Below, one piece after another: positions 16,941 through 25,716 of a DNA stretch of 55,581 nt. The notes under the pieces are model-generated. The model was not told the origin of the DNA. It saw only the letters and a program-made list of their open reading frames with translations, and ran no database searches. Source of the DNA: DATAVB01 sp040414495 (GTDB lineage Bacteria > Actinomycetota > Actinomycetes > Mycobacteriales > QHCD01); assembly GCA_040414495.1 (NCBI GenBank), contig JBEDUI010000130.1, positions 1 to 55,581 on the forward strand, given 5' to 3'. Numbering within the stretch: the first letter of the stretch is position 1; every line of letters starts with the position of its first letter. The position numbers and the translations under genes are program-made.

Positions 16941-17986
16941 TTCCGGTGGCGACATTCGCGCGAATTCCTGGTGACCGGCCACTGCGGGCGGTGGTAGTCG
17001 GCGCCGGCGGAATGGGCCGGGGCTGGCTGCGTAACGTATCCAGCTCGGATGAGGTCGAGTTGGCCGGCGTGGTCGACCTCAATACCACGACGGCGCAGTC
17101 CGCATTGGAAACCCTCGGGTTGACCGGAATTCCGGTCGGCTCGGATTTGGCCGCGATGGTGGCGCAGGTGGACGCCGACTTCGTGGTCGACGTGACCGTG
17201 CCGGAGGCGCATCACCCGGTGACGGTGCAGGCGCTGCGGCTGGGATTGCCGGTGTTGGGCGAGAAGCCGATGGCCGCCAATATGGCCGAGGCGGCCAGCC
17301 TGGTCGAGGTGGCCCGCGAGACCGGGCAGTTGTTCATGGTCAGTCAGAGCCGGCGATACGAGCAGCATCTGTTCACGCTCAAGGCGTACGCGCAGCGGCT
17401 GGGTGGCGTCGGCATTTTGACGCACGAATTCTTCAAGGCACCGCATTTCGGCGGATTCCGGGACGCGATGGATCACCCATTGTTGTTGGACATGGCGATC
17501 CACAACTTCGATGCGGCTCGTTTTCTGCTCGACGCCGAACCGGTCGCGGTGTATTGCGAGGAATACAACCCGGACTGGAGTTGGTACGCCGGCGACGCCG
17601 CCTCGACCGCGATATTCGAGATGAGCGGCGGAATTCGGTACATCTACACCGGTTCGTGGTGTAGCGAGGGCCTGCAGACGGCGTGGAACAGCAACTGGCG
17701 GGTCAGTGGCCGGCACGGAAGTGCCAGCTGGGACGGCGAATCCGACCCGCAACTGCAGCTCGTACAGGAAGAGATCGCGGCGACCGATCCGCCGCAGGCG
17801 CCCGGGCAGGGCATCGGCGGCGCGCTGCGGCTGTTCGTCCACGCCTTGCGTACGGGCGAAACGCCGATGGGTGAGGCATCAGAGAACATCCTCAGCCTTG
17901 CCATGGTCTACGGCGCGATCGAATCGGCCACGACCGGGGCTCGCGTTCGGATCGCCGACGTACTCGAACGGGCCCGCGCCAGCTGA
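16937..17986 (+). CDS. Gfo/Idh/MocA family NAD(P)-dependent oxidoreductase
   Basis: A 349-residue sugar dehydrogenase-like protein. The Rossmann motif GAGGMG opens the nucleotide-binding domain, GEKP (K110) marks the cofactor/catalytic lysine region, and H189 in DMAIHNFDAARFL is the likely catalytic histidine. The GTG start at 16937 overlaps the ThuA stop; no ribosome site of its own is clear. It probably oxidises or epimerises a sugar or inositol-like polyol in concert with the ThuA-like protein. A strong hairpin follows the stop. Substrate cannot be read from sequence. Confidence 0.9.
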   Translation: MIPVATFARIPGDRPLRAVVVGAGGMGRGWLRNVSSSDEVELAGVVDLNTTTAQSALETLGLTGIPVGSDLAAMVAQVDADFVVDVTVPEAHHPVTVQALRLGLPVLGEKPMAANMAEAASLVEVARETGQLFMVSQSRRYEQHLFTLKAYAQRLGGVGILTHEFFKAPHFGGFRDAMDHPLLLDMAIHNFDAARFLLDAEPVAVYCEEYNPDWSWYAGDAASTAIFEMSGGIRYIYTGSWCSEGLQTAWNSNWRVSGRHGSASWDGESDPQLQLVQEEIAATDPPQAPGQGIGGALRLFVHALRTGETPMGEASENILSLAMVYGAIESATTGARVRIADVLERARAS

Positions 17987-17995
17987 AAGTCTGCC

Positions 17996-18027
17996 CCGGG
18001 ACAGCGCCGTTCGCCGCGCTGTCCCGG
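17996..18027 (+). terminator. Terminator hairpin after the Gfo/Idh/MocA gene
   Basis: A 12-bp perfect stem (17996-18007 with 18016-18027) and an 8-base loop, ten bases after the stop. A second small hairpin (18029-18041) follows. It may serve both convergent genes. Confidence 0.75.
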
Positions 18028-18098
18028 TGTGGACAGTCCACTGTGGACCGCTGAAAGCTCGGTTGCGCCCTGCAAATCCGAGCGGCTCCGCCTTGGAC

Positions 18099-18725
18099 TC
18101 AGGCGGCGTCGATCACGGCCAACCATTGCCGCGCCAGCAGGGCGTGCCCGGCCGGGGTGGGATGGACGCCGTCGGCGCACCAGATCTCCGCGCTGCTGGC
18201 CGCGGCCGCGCTCGCCATCGCGCCATCCGCGGTCACCAGCGCGGTGCCGAATTCCAGCGCCAGGCGCCGGACGGCGGCAATACGCGGATCCAGGTCGGCC
18301 CGCCATTCGTGCTGGGCCGAACGCACCGGCAGCAGAAAAGGTTCAATCAGCACCAGCTGCGCGCCGACGATGTCGCGGGTCTGGCACAGGATCTCGCGGT
18401 AATCCCGCTCGTAATCCTGCAGCGACGTGATCTCGCCCTCGTCGTAGCGACGCCACGTGTCGTTGATACCGATCATGATCGACACGACGTCGGGCTCAAC
18501 CTTGACGCAATCCTCGGCCCACCGATCACGCAGATCACGTGCGCGATCGCCGCTGCGGCCTCGGTTGATGAACTCCACGTTGGCATTGGGATGCGCGGCG
18601 GTGTACAGGCCCGCAACGAACAGCGGATATCCATGCCCCAGATCGCTGCCGTTATCGCGGTCCCGACCGCAGTCGGTGATGCTGTCGCCGATGAACAGTA
18701 CGCGGCTGTCCGCAGGAATTTTCAC
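18099..18725 (-). CDS. SGNH/GDSL-family hydrolase
   Basis: A 208-residue esterase/lipase-fold protein without signal peptide. All four SGNH blocks are visible: GDSITD with nucleophile S15, NRGRSGDRARD (glycine), GIND (asparagine), and D185-G-V-H188 (DGVHPTPAGH). Such cytoplasmic members often deacylate or deacetylate sugars. It converges on the ThuA/Gfo unit and lies downstream of a PhyH dioxygenase on the same strand with a gap of about 150 bases. Function within a sugar-use cluster is inferred; the reaction is otherwise open. Confidence 0.92.
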   Translation of the reverse strand: MKIPADSRVLFIGDSITDCGRDRDNGSDLGHGYPLFVAGLYTAAHPNANVEFINRGRSGDRARDLRDRWAEDCVKVEPDVVSIMIGINDTWRRYDEGEITSLQDYERDYREILCQTRDIVGAQLVLIEPFLLPVRSAQHEWRADLDPRIAAVRRLALEFGTALVTADGAMASAAAASSAEIWCADGVHPTPAGHALLARQWLAVIDAA

Positions 18726-18877
18726 GTATCCATCTCACCGCAGTCGAGTCGAGTTGCACAGCGAAACGGCGAAATAGCCGGGCTTGTGTCGCGTATCTGG
18801 TTACCGTACGCAGCAATTCCGACCCGCATCCGCGGCTTATTCGCCGCGGCCGCTTACCCGCCGTGCACGATGTCGGG

Positions 18878-19666
18878 TCAGGCTGATTTCTCGTACACCA
18901 CCGGAAAAGCGTCGCCCTCAAGCTTGGCGCCGTCGGTCACGGTGACGAACTGCTTCATGATGTGCTGACCGCCGGCCTCGAACCGGGTGTCGTCAGCCAT
19001 CAGGTGAATGGCGATCGCGCGCCGGGGCCGGCCGCTGGTGTTGTCGTGCGAGCCATGCCAGGTCAGCGCGTGGTGGTAGTGCACCTCGCCCTTGGCCACC
19101 GGCCGGCTGACGATCCGCACCGGATGACCCTCGAATTCGTCCGGCAACGTGAAACCAGACTCCTGCGTGCGCAGGAAATCCATGTGGTCGCCCCAGGCGT
19201 ACGAGCCGGGCACCATGCTCATGCAGCCGTTCGACTCGTCCACGTCATCGAGCGCCACCCAGGCCGTCACCTGCGTGTCGGGGCGCAGCACCGGCCACAG
19301 TGGAGCGTCCTGGTGCCAATGGTTGGTGCCGCCCTGCTGCGCCGGCTTGTACTGGATCTGGTCGTGCCAGATCCGCAGCTCGGTCGCCTTGGTCAGCTGC
19401 GCGATCTCCTCGGTGATCTGGGGATTGTGGATCAGCTGGGAGAACGGCGTGCTGGCCTGCCAGATGTTGACGATCTGCCACACCGGCCGGTCCTCGCCGC
19501 CCAGATTGGCCAGCTGCACTGGTTGCGGCAGATCCGTGCGGTCGCGCTGGGCGATGACGCGCTCGACCTCCGCGCGCAGTTCGTCGACCTGGGCGTCATC
19601 GAGCACCCGGCCGCCTTTGACGAAGCCGTCGGCCTGAAATTGCGCAACCTGCTCGTCGGTCAGCAT
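18878..19666 (-). CDS. Phytanoyl-CoA dioxygenase (PhyH) family protein, copy 1
   Basis: A 262-residue Fe(II)/2-oxoglutarate-dependent dioxygenase. The iron triad is H118-x-D120 (WHQDAPLW) and H204 (LTWHGSHD), with R/K candidates downstream for 2-oxoglutarate. I set the start at ATG 19666, where GGGGAGG lies 6 bases upstream; an ATG ten codons earlier has none. It is transcribed in the same direction as, and downstream of, an AraC regulator, and probably controlled by it. Many bacterial family members hydroxylate small polar metabolites rather than phytanoyl-CoA. Substrate unknown. Confidence 0.88.
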   Translation of the reverse strand: MLTDEQVAQFQADGFVKGGRVLDDAQVDELRAEVERVIAQRDRTDLPQPVQLANLGGEDRPVWQIVNIWQASTPFSQLIHNPQITEEIAQLTKATELRIWHDQIQYKPAQQGGTNHWHQDAPLWPVLRPDTQVTAWVALDDVDESNGCMSMVPGSYAWGDHMDFLRTQESGFTLPDEFEGHPVRIVSRPVAKGEVHYHHALTWHGSHDNTSGRPRRAIAIHLMADDTRFEAGGQHIMKQFVTVTDGAKLEGDAFPVVYEKSA

Positions 19667-19824
19667 TCCTGCCTCCCCTGTGTGCTGCACCGTCACGGCA
19701 GTTTAGGTGCAGATCCGGCCGGATCACCCGGCTCGGTCCGGATACGGTCACGCTCCTGATCGCCTTATGCGATATCGCTACTGTCCGTACGCGGGCGGCG
19801 CGATATTCCACAGTGGATCTTCAA

Positions 19825-20667
19825 TTATCGCTGGAACTGCGCCCGGTATTGGCTGGGGCTGAGGCCAAAACAGGCGCGGAACCGCCGGCTCATGTAATTC
19901 GGATCGTGCCAGCCCACATAGCCACCGATAGTGGCGATCGGCAGATCCGTTTCGATCAGCATTCCGGCGGCCCGCTCGGACCGTAACCGGGTCAGATAGG
20001 CCAACGGCGGAATTCCGGCCTGGGCGGTGAAAAGGCGGATGAGATATGACGGCGCCAGGTTGACCGCGCGGGCCAACTCGGCCAGCGACCACGGCCGGTC
20101 CAGGTTGTCCTCCAGCAGCTTGGCCGCGTTCAGGACCGCGCGGTGGGTGGCCCGGCCCCGGCTGCCGGCCACGTCATCCCGACCGCAGCCGGCGATTTCG
20201 TTCAGCACCAACAGCAGGTGGCCCAGCCACCAGGCCGTCCCGGCTTTTGTGCTGCCCTGCAAGGCTTCGGCCCACCCGCGCAGCCGATCCAGCGACATCG
20301 GGGTGAGCTGGAAGATTCGCCGGCCGGCCTCTCCTGACGGCCACAACGCCGGCCCCAACTGGCCATCCTCGCGGACCCAGGACAGCTCACGGTGAAAGAG
20401 TTCCGGCCCGACGTACACATTGTGTACGGCCAGTTCCTGGCAGTCCTCGTATCCGTGCCAGGCGCCGGGTCGGACAATCAACGCCGACCCGGGACGCAAT
20501 CGGTGCCGACCGGAACCGGACACGTGTGTGGCCGAACCTCGTACAACAATGGCGATCTCGAGGAAATCGTGGCCGTGCGGGGCGACGACTCCCACCGGAT
20601 CGAGCAACTGTGCCGCCACCGGAACCTCGGCAACCGGAAATACCTCTCGTCGAAATACCCGATGCAT
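19825..20667 (-). CDS. AraC-family transcriptional regulator with N-terminal cupin-like sensor
   Basis: A 280-residue regulator. The N-terminal half contains PHGHDFLEIAIVVRG and RPGAWHGYED, typical of the AraC cupin ligand-binding domain. The C-terminal 100 residues hold two helix-turn-helix motifs, with WSLAELARAVNLAPSYLIRLF and the second ending YMSRRFRACFGLSPSQYR. ATG 20667 was chosen because GGAG lies 7 bases before it. It is upstream of the PhyH gene on the same strand and divergent from the DUF1707 gene. By family analogy it should activate the sugar-use genes around it when its ligand binds. Confidence 0.92.
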   Translation of the reverse strand: MHRVFRREVFPVAEVPVAAQLLDPVGVVAPHGHDFLEIAIVVRGSATHVSGSGRHRLRPGSALIVRPGAWHGYEDCQELAVHNVYVGPELFHRELSWVREDGQLGPALWPSGEAGRRIFQLTPMSLDRLRGWAEALQGSTKAGTAWWLGHLLLVLNEIAGCGRDDVAGSRGRATHRAVLNAAKLLEDNLDRPWSLAELARAVNLAPSYLIRLFTAQAGIPPLAYLTRLRSERAAGMLIETDLPIATIGGYVGWHDPNYMSRRFRACFGLSPSQYRAQFQR

Positions 20668-20776
20668 AGCGCGCTCCGCGACGGAATCAGGTTCTGTTCT
20701 ACCGAGAAAATACGATGCTATATGGCGACGTCGCGACAATTCTGTGGTTTCTGTATTCCGAAATCGGCTGCAGGCA

Positions 20777-20792
20777 GTGGGGTTAACCCCAC
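20777..20792. promoter_or_regulatory. Perfect 16-bp palindrome, candidate operator
   Basis: GTGGGGTTAACCCCAC is a perfect palindrome in the gap between the AraC gene and the divergent DUF1707 gene. It lies about 110 bases upstream of one start and 82 upstream of the other, suitable for control of either. AraC proteins usually use direct repeats, so another dimeric regulator may bind it. Confidence 0.5.
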
Positions 20793-20874
20793 CACCGGTC
20801 GGGGGTTACGACCAGTGACGGCGGTGTGTGGGCGGGCGACCCTGATAACGCGCACTAGCGGAAAGGACCGAGCC

Positions 20875-21378
20875 ATGCAGAGCCCCAAGATGCCCGAGGG
20901 CGACCCGATTGCCGCGTTGCGGAATGCGGTGACCGACCTCGGCCCGGCCGCTCGAATCCGGGCCAGCGACACCGACCGGGAAGCGGCCGCCGAGCGGATC
21001 CGGCGGGCCTACGTCGAAGGCCGCCTGACCCTCGACGAGTTCGACGTTCGTACCGCTACGGCCTGGGCCGCGACCACCCGCGCCGAGTTGGAGGTGCTGA
21101 CCAATGACCTGCCCCTCGCCCCGCATGCCGTGCTGCCGACACCGCCGATCGTTCCCTCAGTGGCGCCGAAATCCGGTGTGAGCAAGGGCCGCCAGGCGCT
21201 GCGCATCCTCACGATCATCTGGGCGACCATCAGCCTGATGAACTTCGGCATCTGGGCGCTGGTCTGCGTCAGCGCTTTCCAGTGGGTCTACCCGTGGTGG
21301 CTGTGGGTTCTGGTGCCTGCCGGCACGGCGATCGCGGTGCTCAACTGGTACGTCAACCCGCCCCGACGCGACACCTAG
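20875..21378 (+). CDS. DUF1707 domain membrane protein
   Basis: A 167-residue actinobacterial protein. The DUF1707 domain spans roughly residues 23-75: RIRASDTDREAAAERI, followed by YVEGRLTLDEFDVR and a TRAELEVLTNDLP end. Two hydrophobic segments follow (about 110-155), ending in a short basic tail, so it should be membrane-bound with the DUF1707 domain inside. AAAGGA lies 7 bases before the ATG at 20875. DUF1707 resembles SHOCT-like oligomerisation domains; role unknown. It is monocistronic, with repeat-rich DNA after it. Confidence 0.88.
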   Translation: MQSPKMPEGDPIAALRNAVTDLGPAARIRASDTDREAAAERIRRAYVEGRLTLDEFDVRTATAWAATTRAELEVLTNDLPLAPHAVLPTPPIVPSVAPKSGVSKGRQALRILTIIWATISLMNFGIWALVCVSAFQWVYPWWLWVLVPAGTAIAVLNWYVNPPRRDT

Positions 21379-21413
21379 CGCACCGTTGCTCCCCGCTCCG
21401 CCGGCCGATCCCC

Positions 21414-21481
21414 CATCCCGCAACACGCTCGCCGCCAGCCGCTCGCCCATCCCGCAGCACGCTCGCCGCCAGCCGCTCCCC
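21414..21481. repeat. Two tandem copies of a 34-bp unit
   Basis: Units at 21414-21447 and 21448-21481 share CATCCCGCARCACGCTCGCC and continue CGCCAGCCGCTC; they differ at only a couple of bases. Noncoding, downstream of the DUF1707 gene. Confidence 0.8.
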
Positions 21482-21524
21482 CGCCCAGCTGCCAGCCCGC
21501 CGGCCCCGCCGGCCCCCGGGAATT

Positions 21525-21600
21525 TTGTTGATCATGAAGTTAGCTGCGCGACACGCCGGCGACACGCCGAGGAAAATGTCGGTAACTCCATGATCAACAA
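21525..21600. repeat. Long inverted repeat (18-bp arms)
   Basis: Arms at 21525-21542 (TTGTTGATCATGAAGTTA) and 21583-21600 pair with one mismatch across a 40-base spacer. The GATCATG core recalls the dispersed hairpins at 32004 and 46892, but the rest differs. It may act as a terminator for either flanking gene, or be a dispersed element. Confidence 0.7.
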
Positions 21601-21666
21601 GCGAAGGCAGCGGCGTGGACTGCATCTGGTGCCAACGCGCGGTGAGGCTGCCCGGAATATCGGGTT

Positions 21667-21747
21667 AGGCCGGGTCGGGTGAGGCCAGGCCGGGTCGGTG
21701 GTTGGCTAGGCCGGGTCGGGTGAGGTCAGGCCGGGTCGGGTGAGGGC
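21667..21747. repeat. Tandem 20-bp repeat running into the ABC exporter gene
   Basis: Four units of AGGCCGGGTCGGGTGAGGYC, the second degenerate (21 bp), at 21667, 21687, 21708 and 21728. The last copy overlaps the stop and the final codons of the minus-strand ABC gene, so the C-terminal Pro/Ser-rich tail is partly encoded by the repeat. Confidence 0.8.
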
Positions 21748-23564
21748 GAGCGGACCGGGACGAATCCGGTGCCGGCCAGGTAATCCGGGGATTGATGCCG
21801 GAAATAGGCGTTGTAGACGTCGCAGTATTCACCGCCGGCCCGCATGAGCGTGGCGTGATCGCCCTGCTCGACGATCCGGCCCTTGCGCAGCACCACGATC
21901 CGGTCGGCGTGCTCGATGGTCGAGAGCCGGTGCGCGATCACCACGGAGGTCCGCTGCGCCAACACCACGTCCAGCCCTTCCTGGATCTGCGCCTCGGTCA
22001 ACGGGTCGACGCTCGCGGTTGCCTCATCCAGGATCACGATGGCCGGATCCTGCACCAGCATGCGGGCCAACGCGACCAACTGCCGTTGCCCCATCGAGAG
22101 TGCCTTGCCGTGCTCGCCGACCTCCGTCGCCAACCCGTCGGGCAACGACTCGAGCCAATCCCCGCCGCCCACGGCCGCCGCCGCGGCGGCGATCTCGTCC
22201 GGGCTCGCATCCGGCCGGGGGTAGCCGATATTCTCCGCGACCGTCCCGGAGAACAGGAACGGCGTCTGCGGGACCACGCCGAGCTGACGACGGTATTCGG
22301 ATAGATCAAACGACCGGATATCCCGCCCATCCAGCAGAATGCGGCCGCCGGAGAATTCGTAGAACCGGGTCAGCAGCTTGCCCAACGTCGATTTGCCCGC
22401 CCCGGTGTGCCCGACCAGCGCCACCGTCTCGCCCGCGGCCACGGTCAGGTTGAACCCATCGAGCACCCGCTCGTGCCGTGAATACCCGAACTCCACGTCC
22501 CGGAATTCGATCTGTCCGGTCAGCCGGCCCACCGGGGCCGAGTCGTGCTGCACGACCTGCGCCGGCGCGTCGATCAACGCGAAAACCCGTTCAGCCGCGG
22601 CCAACCCCTGTTGGAACTGCGACCAGAACGAGGCGATCGAGGTCAACGGGAACCAGAACAGCGCCACGCTCTGCAGAAACAAATACCAGTCACCGGCCGA
22701 CAGGCCACCGGAGAGCACTCGGTGCCCGCCAACAGCGACCAGCAGCACGGTACCCAGGCCGGCAACGAACAGCAGCAACGGAAAAATCGAATTGAAGACA
22801 AATCCCTGTCGCAGCGTCACCCGGTAGTTCTGCTGGTTGATCGGTACGAATTCTTCGTACAGCGTGCCTTCCTGGCGGAAATTCTTGGCGACCGCGATGC
22901 CGCCCATCGTCTCCTGCACGTTGGCGTTGACCCGGGCCAGCGAGCGCTGCGATCGCCGGGTGCTGTCCCGCGCGATACGCCGGAACAGCAGCGCCATCGC
23001 CACGACGATCGGCGTGATCGCCAAGGTCATCAGGGCCAGCCAAACGTCCCGGGCGAACAGCAGCAAGGTGATCACGACAACCAATAGCACCTGGGAAAGC
23101 AGGTTCATCGTGAGCGTGACGACGTTGGCGAAATCCTCGGTATCGGACGTCACCCGGCTGACCACCCGACCGGTCGGCGTCTCGTCGTAAAAGGCCAGAT
23201 CCCGCCGCAGTACGGCGGAAAACGCGTCCTCCCGCAATTTGAGCACGACGTCGCCGACCACGCGGGCGCTGTACACCTGACGGATATAGTTGAAAACCCA
23301 GCCCAGCACACCGGCCAGCAGAATCGCCACCGACAAAATCGCGATATTACGGGCCGAGGTTTCCTTGACGATCCGGTCGATTCCCCAGCTGGTGATGATC
23401 GGGACCGCTGACTGCATCAGCGAGGTCAGCACGATCATCGTGGCGACCAGGACCATCGCGGCCGCCGCTGGCCGGAAATAGCTCATGATGCGGCCGAACA
23501 GCACTCGGTCGCCGTAAATCCGGTCGTAATCCTCGGCATCGAGGCCGTCCATAATGAAGCCCAC
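21726..23564 (-). CDS. ABC exporter half-transporter, TMD-NBD (heterodimer subunit B)
   Basis: A 612-residue half-transporter: six-helix exporter domain (about 25-325) then nucleotide-binding domain. Walker A is GHTGAGKS, Walker B VILDEATASVD with the catalytic glutamate, and the H-loop IAHRLS. Its signature motif is degenerate, LSMGQ instead of LSGGQ. The GTG at 23564 follows the upstream gene's stop by one base, and GAGGAGG formed by that gene's last codons lies 6 bases before it. It therefore pairs with the preceding subunit as a heterodimeric exporter in which one ATP site is catalytic. Substrate (drug, peptide or lipid) unknown. Confidence 0.92.
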   Translation of the reverse strand: MGFIMDGLDAEDYDRIYGDRVLFGRIMSYFRPAAAAMVLVATMIVLTSLMQSAVPIITSWGIDRIVKETSARNIAILSVAILLAGVLGWVFNYIRQVYSARVVGDVVLKLREDAFSAVLRRDLAFYDETPTGRVVSRVTSDTEDFANVVTLTMNLLSQVLLVVVITLLLFARDVWLALMTLAITPIVVAMALLFRRIARDSTRRSQRSLARVNANVQETMGGIAVAKNFRQEGTLYEEFVPINQQNYRVTLRQGFVFNSIFPLLLFVAGLGTVLLVAVGGHRVLSGGLSAGDWYLFLQSVALFWFPLTSIASFWSQFQQGLAAAERVFALIDAPAQVVQHDSAPVGRLTGQIEFRDVEFGYSRHERVLDGFNLTVAAGETVALVGHTGAGKSTLGKLLTRFYEFSGGRILLDGRDIRSFDLSEYRRQLGVVPQTPFLFSGTVAENIGYPRPDASPDEIAAAAAAVGGGDWLESLPDGLATEVGEHGKALSMGQRQLVALARMLVQDPAIVILDEATASVDPLTEAQIQEGLDVVLAQRTSVVIAHRLSTIEHADRIVVLRKGRIVEQGDHATLMRAGGEYCDVYNAYFRHQSPDYLAGTGFVPVRSPSPDPA

Positions 23565-23565
23565 G

Positions 23566-25461
23566 TCAGACCTCCTCAGCCATATCTGATTGCTCGGCTC
23601 CGCGCTCGCTCCGCTCCTCACTCGCTTCACTCGCTACGATGCTCACTCGCTGTCGCCTCACGGGGCCAGCGTCGCCATCTGAGCCGGGCATGTCGACCTC
23701 GTCATAATGCGCGAAAATCCGCCGGTACAACGAGCAGCGGGCCAACAATTCGTCGTGGCTGCCGGCATCGACCAATTCGCCGCGGCGTAACAACAACACC
23801 TTGTCGGCCCAGCGGATCTGCGATAACCGGTGGGTGATCAACAATGTCGTCCGGCCGGTGAGAATACGGCGGATCGCCTTTTGGATCTCATCCTCGGTGG
23901 CGGAATCGATCGCGCTGGTCGAGTCGTCCAGGATGAGAATCCCGGGATCGGTGAGCAACGCCCGCGCGATCGCCAACCGCTGCCGCTGACCACCGGACAA
24001 TGTGACGCCGCGCTCCCCGATGACTGTGTCGTATCCGTCCTCGAGCTCGCGGATGAACTCATCGGCCTGCGCATCAACCGCCGCCGCGATGACCGCATCC
24101 CGGTCGACCCGTTGACCGAGCGAAAACGCGATGTTCTCGGCCACCGAACGGGAGAACAGCACGATGTCCTGCTCGATCGTGGAGATCTGTGAACGGAGCG
24201 AATCGAGGTTCCAGTCCCGTACGTCCACGCCGTCCAGGAGTATGCGACCGGAGTCGACATCGTTGATCCGGTTGACCAGGTGGGTCAAGCTGCTCTTGCC
24301 CGCGCCGGTCTCACCGACGATCGCGACCGTCTGCCCCGGCTCGACCCGGAACGACAAATCTCGCAGCACCGGCTTGTCCCCGTATCCGAAGCTGACATTC
24401 TCGAACACGATCTCGCCCTTGATCCGGTCCTGGTGACCGGACGGGTTCTGGTCCAGCTCGGTCTGTTCCTCCATGACGCGCAGGATCCGACCGGCGCTGA
24501 CCACCCCGAGCTGCAGGATCGAGAACGTAAAACTCGACATTCCCATCGGGAAGCCGAGCATCGACATCAGCCCGAGGTACGCCACCAACTGACCGATCGT
24601 CAGCTGCCCGTGCGAATGCAGATAAAGGCCGTGCAGCAGCGCGCCCGCGGTCGCCAACGCCAGCAGCAGGGTCGGCAGGTATCGGGCCTGCACAACGCCC
24701 TGCCGGACGAAGGAATTCCGGTACCGCCGGGCGCCCGCGATGAACTTCCGTAATTCCTGCGGTTCCTGCGCCGTCACCTTCACGACCTCGATACCGCGTA
24801 CGGCCTCGTTCAACACCGCGTTCAGATCGCCGAACTGCTCGCGCATCTGGGTCGAGACCGGCGCCAACCGCCGCATGTAATAACGCAACGAAATGACGAA
24901 CCCGATCGCGAGCAGTCCGGGCGACAGCAATAGCTGCGGATCGATGAACCCGATGAACACCAACGGCACAATGCCCTGCAACATCGAGTCGACGACGAGG
25001 TCGGCTCCGGGATTGATCATGAAATTCAGCTGCCGTACGTCATTGGCGGTGCGCGCCATCAGATCGCCCACGCGCTGGCGGTTGTGGAACGTCTGGCTCT
25101 TGCCGAGCAGGCTGACGTACAGCTCGTCGCGGGCGTCCCGTTCCATCCGCTGCGCCAACAGCGCGGTGCTGAGCCGGGCCACGATATCCAGCACGCCCCG
25201 CAGCAGCACGACCACCAACAGGACGATCACGATCGTGGTGAGCCGGCCGGTGCGATCGCCGTGGCCGAGCACGGTGTCGAACGCCTTCCCGGTTAGCGTC
25301 GGGATCGACGTATTGAGCACGACCATGCCGAGCGAGCCGCCGAGAAATCCGACCAGATATCCCTTGTTGCGCAGCTGATGCGACAGGATCCAGCGGACCG
25401 GGCCGGTCCGATTGGACTGAAACCGGCCCGCGACCGTGAACTCGGACTGGTCAGCGGTCAC
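23566..25461 (-). CDS. ABC exporter half-transporter, TMD-NBD (heterodimer subunit A)
   Basis: A 631-residue half-transporter with six membrane helices followed by an NBD. Walker A is GETGAGKS and the signature is canonical LSGGQRQR, but Walker B reads ILILDDSTSAID, aspartate replacing the catalytic glutamate. Together with the LSMGQ signature of the partner, this places both defects in the same composite ATP site, the pattern known from heterodimeric exporters such as TM287/288 and LmrCD. GTG 25461 was chosen for the GGAGG 6 bases upstream; the longer frame starts inside noncoding DNA. The last 30 residues are a charged tail encoded by a repetitive stretch. Confidence 0.92.
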   Translation of the reverse strand: MTADQSEFTVAGRFQSNRTGPVRWILSHQLRNKGYLVGFLGGSLGMVVLNTSIPTLTGKAFDTVLGHGDRTGRLTTIVIVLLVVVLLRGVLDIVARLSTALLAQRMERDARDELYVSLLGKSQTFHNRQRVGDLMARTANDVRQLNFMINPGADLVVDSMLQGIVPLVFIGFIDPQLLLSPGLLAIGFVISLRYYMRRLAPVSTQMREQFGDLNAVLNEAVRGIEVVKVTAQEPQELRKFIAGARRYRNSFVRQGVVQARYLPTLLLALATAGALLHGLYLHSHGQLTIGQLVAYLGLMSMLGFPMGMSSFTFSILQLGVVSAGRILRVMEEQTELDQNPSGHQDRIKGEIVFENVSFGYGDKPVLRDLSFRVEPGQTVAIVGETGAGKSSLTHLVNRINDVDSGRILLDGVDVRDWNLDSLRSQISTIEQDIVLFSRSVAENIAFSLGQRVDRDAVIAAAVDAQADEFIRELEDGYDTVIGERGVTLSGGQRQRLAIARALLTDPGILILDDSTSAIDSATEDEIQKAIRRILTGRTTLLITHRLSQIRWADKVLLLRRGELVDAGSHDELLARCSLYRRIFAHYDEVDMPGSDGDAGPVRRQRVSIVASEASEERSERGAEQSDMAEEV

Positions 25462-25611
25462 AAGAGTCCTCCGCAACTCGACGAATGAGGCAGAAAAAGG
25501 ACCTGCCCGATGGACGCGGATGGTTCTAACACAGCCCACCGACGAAATCGATCCGGTAAGCCGGCGGGATATCGGGCAATACGGCACGGACATCGCCAGA
25601 AGTCGAAGATA

Positions 25612-25681
25612 GCCGTGCGGAGCGACTCTGGAGCGGAGCCATTGATGCCGTGCGGAGCGACTTGGGAGCGGAGCCATTGAT
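25612..25681. repeat. Two tandem copies of a 35-bp unit
   Basis: Units at 25612-25646 and 25647-25681 begin GCCGTGCGGAGCGACT and end GGAGCGGAGCCATTGAT; they differ in two positions. Located in the gap upstream of anmK and divergent from the ABC exporter. The GGAGCGGAGCC cores resemble the repetitive DNA near 23600. Confidence 0.85.
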
Positions 25682-25716
25682 ACGGGTATTGTCACCTGGA
25701 TCGGGGAGGGTGCTGG

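Noticed and set aside
21414..21481. Possible CRISPR-like repeats
   Set aside because: Only two adjacent units without spacers and no cas genes.
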